Shown here: positions 1 through 6,454 of the stretch, piece by piece
Position numbering within the stretch: position 1 is the first letter of the stretch
Layout: each line of letters opens with the position of its first letter
Assembly (NCBI GenBank): GCA_003133425.1
Contig: PKXI01000161.1
Span: forward strand, 2,409 to 12,837
DNA length: 10,429 nt
Reading direction: 5' to 3'
Source: Acidobacteriaceae bacterium
Lineage (GTDB): Bacteria > Acidobacteriota > Terriglobia > Terriglobales > Acidobacteriaceae
Program-made: the position numbers and the translations under genes
Notes under the pieces: model-generated
Told to the model about the DNA's origin: nothing
What the model saw: only the letters and a program-made list of their open reading frames with translations
Database searches by the model: none

Positions 1-1645
1 CGAACGGCATCTTGTCGCGCGCGTTCATCGGCGCATAGCGCTTGGCGTCAAGCATGTGCACCGAGTCGTCCCAGGGGTCGACCTTGAGCCAGCTTCCCAG
101 CGGGAGCGCCGCCGTCTGGGTCAGATCGTCCCAGTTCAGCTTCGGCGCCATGCGTGCGAGGTCTCCCATCCATGGCGATCCATCGGTCTTCAGGAGAGAA
201 TCGCCGAGCTTTGGTGTGTTGAGCGACTTCAGCTCCTTCGACCGGTCAACCAATTGTGCATAGTAGAGACCAGCGTTCGGCAGCCTGTCCTTGTACATCG
301 AGGCCTGCAGATACTCCATCGCCTTCTTGGCGGCTTCCTCGTTGTCGTGGTCTGTGTGGTACATGTTGATGCGCTGGAACGAAGACTCGTCAGGGAACAG
401 CAACCGGTCGTTGAAGGCGTAACGAGTGTCGATATGGTGGCCCATCGCGATGTGGGCGAGTTCCATTGCGATAACCGACGCGATCGCCTCTTCACTCGGG
501 AGGCTGTCAACCAGTCCCTTGCTCAGCAGAATGGTGTTGCCGACCGTGGTTGCTTCAACGGTATCGGTGAGCATGATGCGCGTATGAATCTGGTCGGTGA
601 ACGCCAGGTTGTTGGGAACCACGAGGTTCACGACAATCTGGTCAAGTACCTTGTTTTCGTATCCGCCATTCTCAATCGGCGCCACCAGCCCTGCTTCCAC
701 CAGGCGGTCGATTACGTTGTTTTCCGCCTGCGTGATCCACATGCGCGAGGCCTGGAGCGGGCCTACATCCTGCGAGTCGTTGCTTCTGTCGACAGCGTCG
801 TCGACTTTCACGCTCACGTTCTCGCTATCCCGCGTGGGGAGCTTCAAAGAATAACCCCAGAAGTGCGTCTGGGCCTTCAGTCCCACGGACTTCGAACCTT
901 CGGTGCGCTGTGTTTCCTCAACGTAGACCGCTACCGGGAGCCATATGCCCGGCTGTACGTTCATCCGCCAACTGTCAAAGTGGAAGTAGAACTTTGAAGA
1001 GTCCTCAGAGCCGGGTCCGGTGTAGGTGCCGTTGAACCGCACCACGTTGGCGCCCTGATCCTCAACCCAGATCCTGCCATAGAACCGGCCCATGCCCACG
1101 CCCTTGACGTCGGGTCTGGGGTGCACGTCGAAGACCCAGGTGCGGACCGTGCCCAGAAACTCGCGGCGCACAAAGCTGAACACGTAGTGCTGCTGGTCGA
1201 AGCCCGACGGGTCGATGAACATCATCTGCATGAAGCCGGTGTCTGAATAGGTGAATTTCTCCAGCCCCAGCAACTTGGTGAGGCCGGTAATGGCCCCCAG
1301 CGAGCCCTTGAAGAACCCGTGCTTGACCTCCGAGCGGGGCGCGTAGCCCTTGTCGAAAAACGCCTTGCCGAAGTCCACGCGGCTCAAAATGAATTGATCG
1401 TCGGTCGGCACTTCGTACAGCTTCACGTCGGGACGCGTGTTCTGGATGTATGTCTCCACCAGGGGCGTGCGTATCTTAATGTCCTTGATCAGCACTTTTT
1501 CCTGCAGGACGGCCCGATCCACGAGGGCGGACTGTTCTGGGGTAAGCAAGCGTGCCTGTTCGTATTTTGGTTGGTTCTTCGCGTACGCGCAGGCCACACC
1601 CAGAGTAATGATCAGGAAGGTGAGGGGGATCTTCCGAAAAGTCAT
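1..1645 (-). CDS. Exported M48-metallopeptidase-like protein with degenerate zinc motif (partial, runs off left edge)
   Basis: Read directly on the minus strand: 548 codons are open from ATG at 1645 to the window edge with no stop. AGGAG at 1652-1656 sits 6 nt before the ATG. Residues 1-22 look like a signal peptide (Lys/Arg, hydrophobic core, AYA before Lys23), so the protein is probably periplasmic or surface-exposed. Residues about 130-260 have alternating beta-strand character, possibly a LolA/RseB-like half-barrel, which is a weak inference. Around residues 389-404 the sequence reads IAMELAHIAMGHH. This matches the M48 zinc helix (HExxH, then GH), but the first His is Met394; Glu395, His398 and His403 remain. 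Glu436-Glu437 in NEEAAKKAMEYL fits the third-ligand region (EADR-type), with Ala in place of Asp. Activity may therefore be lost or altered. It lies 104 bp after the tonB-like gene on the same strand and could be co-transcribed. The M48 assignment rests on motif context; the C-terminus is not visible. Confidence 0.82.
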   Translation of the reverse strand, partial: MTFRKIPLTFLIITLGVACAYAKNQPKYEQARLLTPEQSALVDRAVLQEKVLIKDIKIRTPLVETYIQNTRPDVKLYEVPTDDQFILSRVDFGKAFFDKGYAPRSEVKHGFFKGSLGAITGLTKLLGLEKFTYSDTGFMQMMFIDPSGFDQQHYVFSFVRREFLGTVRTWVFDVHPRPDVKGVGMGRFYGRIWVEDQGANVVRFNGTYTGPGSEDSSKFYFHFDSWRMNVQPGIWLPVAVYVEETQRTEGSKSVGLKAQTHFWGYSLKLPTRDSENVSVKVDDAVDRSNDSQDVGPLQASRMWITQAENNVIDRLVEAGLVAPIENGGYENKVLDQIVVNLVVPNNLAFTDQIHTRIMLTDTVEATTVGNTILLSKGLVDSLPSEEAIASVIAMELAHIAMGHHIDTRYAFNDRLLFPDESSFQRINMYHTDHDNEEAAKKAMEYLQASMYKDRLPNAGLYYAQLVDRSKELKSLNTPKLGDSLLKTDGSPWMGDLARMAPKLNWDDLTQTAALPLGSWLKVDPWDDSVHMLDAKRYAPMNARDKMPF

Positions 1646-1749
1646 GTCAAGCTCCTAGATGGCTTCGTCCAAATCTTGCTTCAGCCTTTGGCGCCGGCTC
1701 GGCGCTTAACGGCTTATTACGGCTCTTGTACTTTACTGCAAAGTTGAGG

Positions 1750-2799
1750 CTATGCCAATTGAAATGTAATTGTGATTGTTGTGGTTAAGTCCACCGGTCG
1801 ACCGTCGCGCGTCGCCGGACGAAAACGTATTTGTTGCGCGACACGGCGCGCTTCCTCGTCCAGTCCGTGGCCCAAACCGTGCACCACGCCTTGCACGACA
1901 ACCTGGCCGGTGGCCAGAAAGGTTACACGCAGTACCACGTCTCCCTGTACCTTCAGTTGCCGGGCTTCATTGGTGTACTGCGGGGGTGGCTTTGAAATGA
2001 CTTCAAGGGTGGTGGATACGGGCGCAGCAACCATTTTGGGGGCAGCCGCCACCGGAGCGGCCATGGCGGGAATGCCGGCCGATGCAACCTTGCCATAATT
2101 GCCTGCCGGACCGGTCCCGGTGGCGCCTGGAATGCCTGCGGAGGCCACTTTTCCAACAACCCCGGCATTCGAGCCGGACTTGAGGCCGTTTCCTATGCCG
2201 GCTGATCCAACCACGCCATGCGGAGCAACCGCAGGGCCCTGCATTCCGCCATAAGGATTACCGATGGCGGCGATTGTTGCCGGTCGAGTGGCGTTGGGGT
2301 TTGGAGTCGCACCGAAGGTCTGGCCAAGATGTACCGGAGCTGTCGAGGGCTTAACGCTCTTGTCCTGCGCCGGCATGGCGGCTGTCAAAGCCGCCTTGGG
2401 CTGCGGAGCCAGAATGATGGCCGGCTTCGGAGCTTCCTTTACCACCGGAAGCGCCAGCTTCGCCTCCATCTGGATCGGCTTCGGCTCAGGCTTCGGCTTC
2501 GGCATTTCAATCTTGCGAACCGTATCCAGCTGAATCTTGGGCGGCTCCGGCGGTGGCGGCATCTTGGGTGGCGGCGGCACCTTCACCTTCGGTGGCGGCG
2601 GCGGCGTTGTGGGGACAATCAATTCCGTGAACTCGTACTTGTGCTCCTCGATCACATGCCGCGCCGTTGCTCCTATGTACAAGAACAAAGCAAGGATCGA
2701 CCCGTTAATCGCCGTACTTGTAAGAAACGAGGCAAGGCTACGCTCAGGCTCGGGAAGGGGACCGAAGTTGGTACGCCCTGGGGTATAAGTTAGCGCCAT
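1750..2799 (-). CDS. tonB: TonB-family energy transducer protein
   Basis: A 349-residue protein that would couple inner-membrane proton-motive force (through ExbB/ExbD) to outer-membrane TonB-dependent transporters. Visible layout: cytoplasmic N-terminus; one membrane helix at about residues 23-46; a proline/lysine-rich spacer at about 63-150 with PPPPP and alternating KP/EP steps; a glycine/alanine-rich linker at about 170-265; and a canonical TonB C-terminal domain at about 267-349 (PPPQYTNEAR, GDVVLRVTF, Gly-rich turn, RFRPATRDGRPV). The ATG at 2799 is chosen because GAGGA lies 8 nt upstream and the membrane helix is then well placed; an in-frame GTG at 2835 would add 12 unlikely residues. 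The gene ends with TAG. The 104 bp before the next gene hold a small GC hairpin (1691-1705, GCGCC/GGCGC) without a T-run, so readthrough is plausible. Neither exbB/exbD nor a receptor gene lies in the window, so the specific partner is unknown. Confidence 0.93.
   Translation of the reverse strand: MALTYTPGRTNFGPLPEPERSLASFLTSTAINGSILALFLYIGATARHVIEEHKYEFTELIVPTTPPPPPKVKVPPPPKMPPPPEPPKIQLDTVRKIEMPKPKPEPKPIQMEAKLALPVVKEAPKPAIILAPQPKAALTAAMPAQDKSVKPSTAPVHLGQTFGATPNPNATRPATIAAIGNPYGGMQGPAVAPHGVVGSAGIGNGLKSGSNAGVVGKVASAGIPGATGTGPAGNYGKVASAGIPAMAAPVAAAPKMVAAPVSTTLEVISKPPPQYTNEARQLKVQGDVVLRVTFLATGQVVVQGVVHGLGHGLDEEARRVAQQIRFRPATRDGRPVDLTTTITITFQLA
2068..2154 (-). repeat. Nine-residue repeat GKVASAGIP in the TonB linker
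   Basis: The TonB linker holds GKVASAGIP twice, at residues 216-224 and 236-244, a 20-residue period. An imperfect third copy (GVVGSAGIG) lies about 20 residues earlier. Seven of the nine codons differ between the two copies, all synonymously (for example GGC/GGA, AAG/AAA, GTT/GTG). The peptide is therefore kept while the DNA has drifted, unlike a fresh tandem duplication. No function is known to me. Confidence 0.7.
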
Positions 2800-3504
2800 G
2801 TTTTCAGTCCTCGCTGGCGGCCAACGCGACCGCACAATAAATGTCTAGCCAGAAAGACATCGCTGGAACCGGCATATTGACAATTGCCATTCATCCCTCG
2901 ATCTTCCATTGGCGCTCCGGCGTTAGCGAAATGCAAATCCTTCATCGCTTGCATGGCGCTAAATTGCACTCCGCGTTCGTCATTTGTGCGTGGTTGCGAC
3001 CCGCCACCAAGGGCGTTGCCGCACCAGGCACCCGCTTGGATGCTACTTAAAGAACATCGCTTGGTCGTCTGCTCCCGCTGATACTCTCGGAGCATACTGC
3101 CATTGTGCGATAAGTACCTTGTACTCCGAAAGATGGTGAAAGCCAATGGCGAAAAGGTGGGAACGCAAAAACTACAGAACCACGGCCCGGACCCTGGCGC
3201 ATGGCTCAGATTAAATGTATAAGCCTCGGACATTTTGAATCTCCACTTTCCATCCAAGGCATCCGAAGAAACGCGCGCTCTCGTACATTCCAGCAGCAAT
3301 CCGCTGCCCGCTTTTCAGAAATTGGGTGCCGGAAGTAGTTCAGGCCCGGCAACATCCAGGAGTAAGAGAACAAATGTGGGCGGCGAGCTGGCTGCCCGCA
3401 GGTTTCCCGGTTGGAGGCTTGTAGTCCATCCAACCATGACCTACTCACCCTATTGTAATAGACTCAAGGCTATCGAAAGTGTTCGTGAAAGGACAGCCTT
3501 TTTT
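2800..3504. other. Long divergent intergenic region between tonB and galE, no gene recognised
   Basis: About 700 bp lie between the divergent tonB-like and galE starts. Open frames exist on both strands. One minus-strand frame (2790-3299) overlaps the tonB start, and the galE frame stays open back to 3235, but their translations are Ser/Cys/Arg-rich, have no recognisable domain and no convincing ribosome binding site. A perfect TTGACA lies at 2877-2882 on the plus strand without a good -10 at the right spacing. A small hairpin AGTAC-CTT-GTACT lies just after 3110. The stretch 3131-3180 faintly resembles the core of a c-di-GMP-I riboswitch (see findings). Promoters for both flanking genes must lie here, but I cannot place them. 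Confidence 0.5.
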
Positions 3505-4542
3505 GTGAAGATATTGATTACCGGAGGTGCCGGGTACATAGGTGGTACAGTTGCGGGGCTGCTTGCCGAAAAAGGGCACGAGGCTCTGATTTTTGACAAT
3601 TTGAGCCACGGCCGGCGTGATTTGCTTCCTTCCGGTGTCAAATTTGTCGAAGGCGAAGTTGCCGATCGGTCTGCGCTTGAAAACCTTTTCGTCAAGGCTC
3701 ACGATATGGGATCGTCCTTCGATGGCGTGCTCCACTTTGCCGCCCTCATTGAGGCTGGCGAGTCCATGGTGCGGCCTGAAATTTTCTTTCGCAACAACAC
3801 CGCGGCGACGCTCTCTCTGCTTGAGGCCATGCTGGCCCATGGTCCCCGCCGGTTGGTATTCTCCTCCACCGCCGCCGTTTATGGGGAGCCTGAAGTTATT
3901 CCAATTAAAGAAGATGCGCGCCTTCTTCCCACCAACCCCTACGGCGAATCCAAGCTCCTTGTGGAGCAAATGCTCGCCTGGATGAACCGAATCCACGGAC
4001 TGCGCTATGCCTCTCTTCGCTACTTCAACGTGGCCGGAGCACCGGAGGGGGCCGGGGGTGAAATTACCCGCGGCGAAGCCCACGAACCGGAGTCACACCT
4101 TATCCCGCTGGTCCTGGATGTCGCGCTCGGACGGCGTGACTGCATCAAGATTTTCGGCGAAGATTACCCGACTCCGGACGGCACTTGCATCCGCGATTAC
4201 ATCCATGTTGCCGACCTCGCAGATGCGCATCTTTTGGCGCTCGATGCCCTCGGAAGCACCCAGCAAGCAGCTGATTCCAAGGCCTGCAACTTTAGTCCCC
4301 TGATATACAACTTAGGTAACGGAAGGGGCTTCAGCGTGCGCGAAGTCATCGAATCTGCGCGCCGCGTCACCGGGCATCCGATACCCGTTGAAATCCATCC
4401 GCGCCGCGCCGGCGATCCGGCGGTGTTGGTCGCGAGCTCTGAAAAAGCCATCCGCGAACTCGCCTGGAAGCCGCGCTATACCCAACTCGACGACATTATT
4501 CGAACTGCCTGGGTCTGGCACCAGAAACGCTACGGTGGCTAG
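3505..4542 (+). CDS. galE: UDP-glucose 4-epimerase
   Basis: A 345-residue extended SDR enzyme that interconverts UDP-glucose and UDP-galactose with bound NAD, supplying galactose units for lipopolysaccharide or exopolysaccharide and serving the Leloir pathway. Visible: NAD-binding GGAGYIGG at residues 7-14; HFAALIEAGES at about 78-87; FSSTAAVYGEP at 119-129 (catalytic Ser/Thr); NPYGESK with Tyr146 and Lys150 of the YxxxK motif; LRYFNVAGA at 171-179; HLIPLVLDVALG and the TPDGTCIRDYIHV block at 223-235, typical of GalE; and a C-terminal HPRRAGDP. The length fits the family (about 330-345). The GTG start at 3505 is chosen because homologues begin with (M)KILxTGGAGYIG; AAAGGA at 3488-3493 is 11 nt upstream. 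An in-frame ATG at 3436 would add 23 residues and cannot be fully excluded. No sugar operon is visible around it. A related nucleotide-sugar epimerase specificity (for example acetylated sugars) cannot be ruled out by eye. Confidence 0.94.
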   Translation: MKILITGGAGYIGGTVAGLLAEKGHEALIFDNLSHGRRDLLPSGVKFVEGEVADRSALENLFVKAHDMGSSFDGVLHFAALIEAGESMVRPEIFFRNNTAATLSLLEAMLAHGPRRLVFSSTAAVYGEPEVIPIKEDARLLPTNPYGESKLLVEQMLAWMNRIHGLRYASLRYFNVAGAPEGAGGEITRGEAHEPESHLIPLVLDVALGRRDCIKIFGEDYPTPDGTCIRDYIHVADLADAHLLALDALGSTQQAADSKACNFSPLIYNLGNGRGFSVREVIESARRVTGHPIPVEIHPRRAGDPAVLVASSEKAIRELAWKPRYTQLDDIIRTAWVWHQKRYGG

Positions 4543-4643
4543 GATATTCTCGCGGATATTGCATCCCGCAACCATTTTTGCTTCTCAAATAGAGTGAAAG
4601 CGCGGAAAAAGCACGGAGTTTGATCCATGAGGTCCTTCCCCTG

Positions 4644-4799
4644 ATGGCCACCGATAACAAGAAAGGCTTCTTTAGAGCCTTTCTTGACTTCTTTATCCTG
4701 TTCAGCGGCGTCTCCACAGCGTCGAACCTCGCGCGCACGCAGGGCCGTCCGCTGCGCACACGGGGTCTATTTATGTTTCGCAAGACCGAACCTAAGTGA
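4644..4799 (+). CDS. Possible 51-residue small protein (doubtful)
   Basis: An ATG-to-TGA frame of 51 codons begins MATDNKKGFFRAFLDFFILF and ends in a basic tail (RTRGLFMFRKTEPK). Residues about 9-22 are hydrophobic and aromatic, so it could be a short amphipathic or membrane-associated peptide. GAGG at 4629-4632 lies 11 nt upstream, which is rather far. The hairpin at 4658-4686 lies inside the frame, which argues that the segment is instead the 3' end of the galE transcript. I recognise no family. Codon use is unremarkable. It is listed because the frame fits between galE and mqnC without overlap; chance is a fully adequate explanation. Confidence 0.18.
   Translation: MATDNKKGFFRAFLDFFILFSGVSTASNLARTQGRPLRTRGLFMFRKTEPK
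4658..4686 (+). terminator. 11-bp perfect hairpin downstream of galE, candidate terminator
   Basis: CAAGAAAGGCT (4658-4668) and AGCCTTTCTTG (4676-4686) are perfect reverse complements around a 7-nt loop (TCTTTAG). It lies 116 nt after the galE stop and over 200 nt before mqnC. The following bases (ACTTCTTTATCC) are only moderately T-rich, so it is not a textbook intrinsic terminator; it could also be an RNA-stabilising 3' hairpin. The stem is the strongest secondary structure I saw in the window. Confidence 0.42.
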
Positions 4800-4898
4800 A
4801 CCGGGCCGGTCCGCTTCTGGCCTTGAGTTTGAGTCTTGCATTTGAGATCCGGGAGAGCTACGGCAAGTGGGTGGTTCGCCCGTCAACCAATGAGTTGG

Positions 4899-4904
4899 TA
4901 GAAT
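4899..4904 (+). promoter_or_regulatory. Candidate -10 box for mqnC, suggesting a leaderless transcript
   Basis: TAGAAT matches TATAAT in five of six positions and ends 6 nt before the mqnC ATG, so transcription would start at or within a base or two of the start codon. There is no ribosome binding site before this ATG, which fits leaderless translation. The -35 region (TTCGCC at 4875-4880, 18-nt spacer) is weak. Inference from spacing only. Confidence 0.33.
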
Positions 4905-4910
4905 CAAACT

Positions 4911-5972
4911 ATGCCGCTGACTCGCCAACAGGCCCTCGACCACTTCCACTCACCGGACCTCATTGGCCTGGGCTTTGAGGCTGACGCAGTGCGTCGCCGC
5001 CTGCACCCTGAAGGCGTGGTCACTTACATCATCGATCGCAATATCAACTACACCAACTTCTGCACCGAGTACTGTACCTTCTGCGCCTTTTATCGGCCGC
5101 TGCCCAAGAACGGCAAAAGCGATCCACGCTCGGACGAGGGCTACATTCTCGACTTCGATACTATCTACGATAAGATCGCGGAGACTCAGGAGATGGGCGG
5201 CACCGGCGTGCTGATGCAGGGCGGTATCCATCCTGACCTCAAGATCGACTGGTTCGAGAGACTCTTCACCGGCATCAAGCAGCGCTTCCCGAAGATATGG
5301 CTGCACTGCCTCTCGGCCTCTGAAGTTCTTGCCATCGCCGAGTATTCGAATCTATCTCTGCGCGACACCATCGCGCGCCTACGCGACGCTGGCCTTGATT
5401 CCATCCCCGGTGGCGGCGCCGAAATTCTCGACGACGAAGTGCGCAATCGTATAGCGCGCCTCAAATGCAACACCGAAGACTGGGTCAGCGTGCATCGCAC
5501 CGCGCATCAGCTTGGCATGCGCACCACAGCCACGATGATGTTCGGCGTCGGCGAGAGCTTCGAACAGCGGATCAACCACTTTGAAGTTGTGCGCCGCCTG
5601 CAGGAAGAGACCGGCGGATTTACAGCCTTCATCCCCTGGAGCTTTCAGCCCAAGAACACAGCCCTCGGCGGCCGCGGATGGGAAGAAGCCACCAGCGTTG
5701 AATATCTGAAGGTGCTGGCCATCGCCCGCCTCTATCTCGATAACATCGAGAATGTGCAGGCAAGTTGGGTAACGCAAGGCCTGAAGGTTCTGGAGTTGGG
5801 CCTCCACTTCGGCGGGAACGATGTGGGTTCGGTGATGCTGGAAGAGAACGTGGTGCGCGCCGCCGGCACCAGCAACTGCACCACGGAAGAAGAACTGCGC
5901 CGTATCATCCGCGACGCCGGCTTCAAGCCGGTCCAGCGCGACACACTCTATCGCACGATGTTCTTGAACTAG
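4911..5972 (+). CDS. mqnC: Cyclic dehypoxanthine futalosine synthase (radical SAM, menaquinone biosynthesis)
   Basis: A 353-residue radical SAM enzyme of the futalosine route to menaquinone. It cyclises dehypoxanthine futalosine to cyclic dehypoxanthine futalosine. The cluster motif CxxxCxxC is Cys51, Cys55, Cys58 in NYTNFCTEYCTFCAFYR, preceded by YIIDRNINYTN, which is typical of MqnC rather than MqnE. Further family blocks are GGTGVLMQGGIHPDL, PGGGAEILDDEVR, DWVSVHRTAHQLGMRTTATMMFG, FIPWSFQPKNTAL and SVMLEENVVRAAGT near the C-terminus. The length fits the family. ATG 4911 is the natural start, but no Shine-Dalgarno precedes it (see the -10 entry). No other mqn gene is adjacent, so the pathway is presumably dispersed, as is common. 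It implies menaquinone-based respiration made by the futalosine pathway. Confidence 0.95.
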   Translation: MPLTRQQALDHFHSPDLIGLGFEADAVRRRLHPEGVVTYIIDRNINYTNFCTEYCTFCAFYRPLPKNGKSDPRSDEGYILDFDTIYDKIAETQEMGGTGVLMQGGIHPDLKIDWFERLFTGIKQRFPKIWLHCLSASEVLAIAEYSNLSLRDTIARLRDAGLDSIPGGGAEILDDEVRNRIARLKCNTEDWVSVHRTAHQLGMRTTATMMFGVGESFEQRINHFEVVRRLQEETGGFTAFIPWSFQPKNTALGGRGWEEATSVEYLKVLAIARLYLDNIENVQASWVTQGLKVLELGLHFGGNDVGSVMLEENVVRAAGTSNCTTEEELRRIIRDAGFKPVQRDTLYRTMFLN

Positions 5973-6098
5973 AACAGCGCAGTTAGAAGTTTGAGTGTAT
6001 TCAAGAAAGCGTGAGGAGAACGGAAGTATACACCAGGCTTTCATTTCCTGGCATGGAAAATCTCCTGCCAGCGCAAGCGGTCCGTTGCTCGGCTCTTT

Positions 6099-6404
6099 AT
6101 GCCCGCTTTGCTGAAACTCAACTCACGCCTGGGTTGCAATTGCGGAGATGGCTCGTTGCCGCTGGGTGAGTTTGCCATCAGCACTAACATCAGCATCGAG
6201 CGCGTGATCGGCAATATTCTGCAGGACGAGAAATTTCCAGGCATCCATATCGCCTTCGGCAATCCTTACGGCGAGCATACCGGCACTCCCTGGACATCCG
6301 GTACACACATCGACGTGGTCGGCCTGCGCTCCCACATCTGGCTAGAATCGGACGCCAGCGAAGAACAGATCATGCGCGACGGCCGCTTTCTCATCCCTGC
6401 CTGA
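6099..6404 (+). pseudogene. C-terminal remnant of an M29-like aminopeptidase
   Basis: A 101-residue frame whose residues 17-101 resemble the C-terminal part of M29-type metallo-aminopeptidases (thermophilic aminopeptidase T/leucyl aminopeptidase family), normally about 350-400 residues. Visible: Glu24 in GEFAISTN, DEK at 43-45, His50 in IHIAFGNPYGEH, Tyr57, and His70/Asp72 in GTHIDVV. In T. thermophilus AmpT the ligands are Glu250, Glu316, His345, His376 and Asp378 with catalytic Tyr352. The His-to-Tyr step of seven and the HxD pair are reproduced here, but the N-terminal two thirds, including the Glu250 equivalent, are absent. The mqnC stop is only 126 bp upstream, so the rest is not merely in another frame next door. 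The in-frame region is open back to 6015 but shows no similarity and no placed ribosome binding site. The simplest reading is a deletion remnant; a short expressed protein is less likely. Confidence 0.68.
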
Positions 6405-6442
6405 ATCAGGTAGGGTAATAATGTTCAGACAGGTGAAGGTTT

Positions 6443-6450
6443 GAGGAGGG
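6443..6450 (+). promoter_or_regulatory. Strong ribosome binding site deciding a TTG start
   Basis: GAGGAGGG ends 4 nt before TTG 6455. No ATG or GTG is suitably placed upstream, and the first in-frame ATG lies after the Rossmann glycine motif, so this site fixes TTG as the start of the SDR gene. Confidence 0.7.
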
Positions 6451-6454
6451 CAAA

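Larger units (their letters stand above)
4543..4910. other. Intergenic region galE-mqnC
   Basis: These 368 bp hold an 11-bp hairpin (4658-4686), a doubtful 51-codon ORF (4644-4799) and a -10-like TAGAAT just before mqnC. In the first 100 bp I see only a short GATATT direct repeat right after the galE stop. Otherwise nothing is recognisable. Confidence 0.6.

Noticed and set aside
56..997. Long plus-strand open frame of 313 codons
   Set aside because: It lies fully antisense to the M48-like gene, which has a signal peptide, ribosome binding site and family motifs. The antisense translation has no recognisable domain; the open frame is a by-product of codon bias.
1691..1705. GCGCC-GGCTC-GGCGC hairpin between tonB and the M48-like gene as a terminator
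   Set aside because: Only a 5-bp stem and no T-run on the transcribed strand; too weak to call.
2790..3299. Minus-strand frame of 169 codons upstream of tonB
   Set aside because: It overlaps the tonB start and ribosome binding site in another frame, has odd Ser/Cys/Met-rich composition, no motif and no convincing ribosome binding site.
3235..3504. N-terminal extension of galE by 90 codons
   Set aside because: The frame is open, but GalE proteins begin at the VKILITGGAGYIG block; the extension has no domain character and would push the NAD motif far from the N-terminus.
5379..6044. Minus-strand frame of 221 codons over mqnC
   Set aside because: It is antisense to a gene with complete radical SAM and MqnC signatures; no independent evidence.
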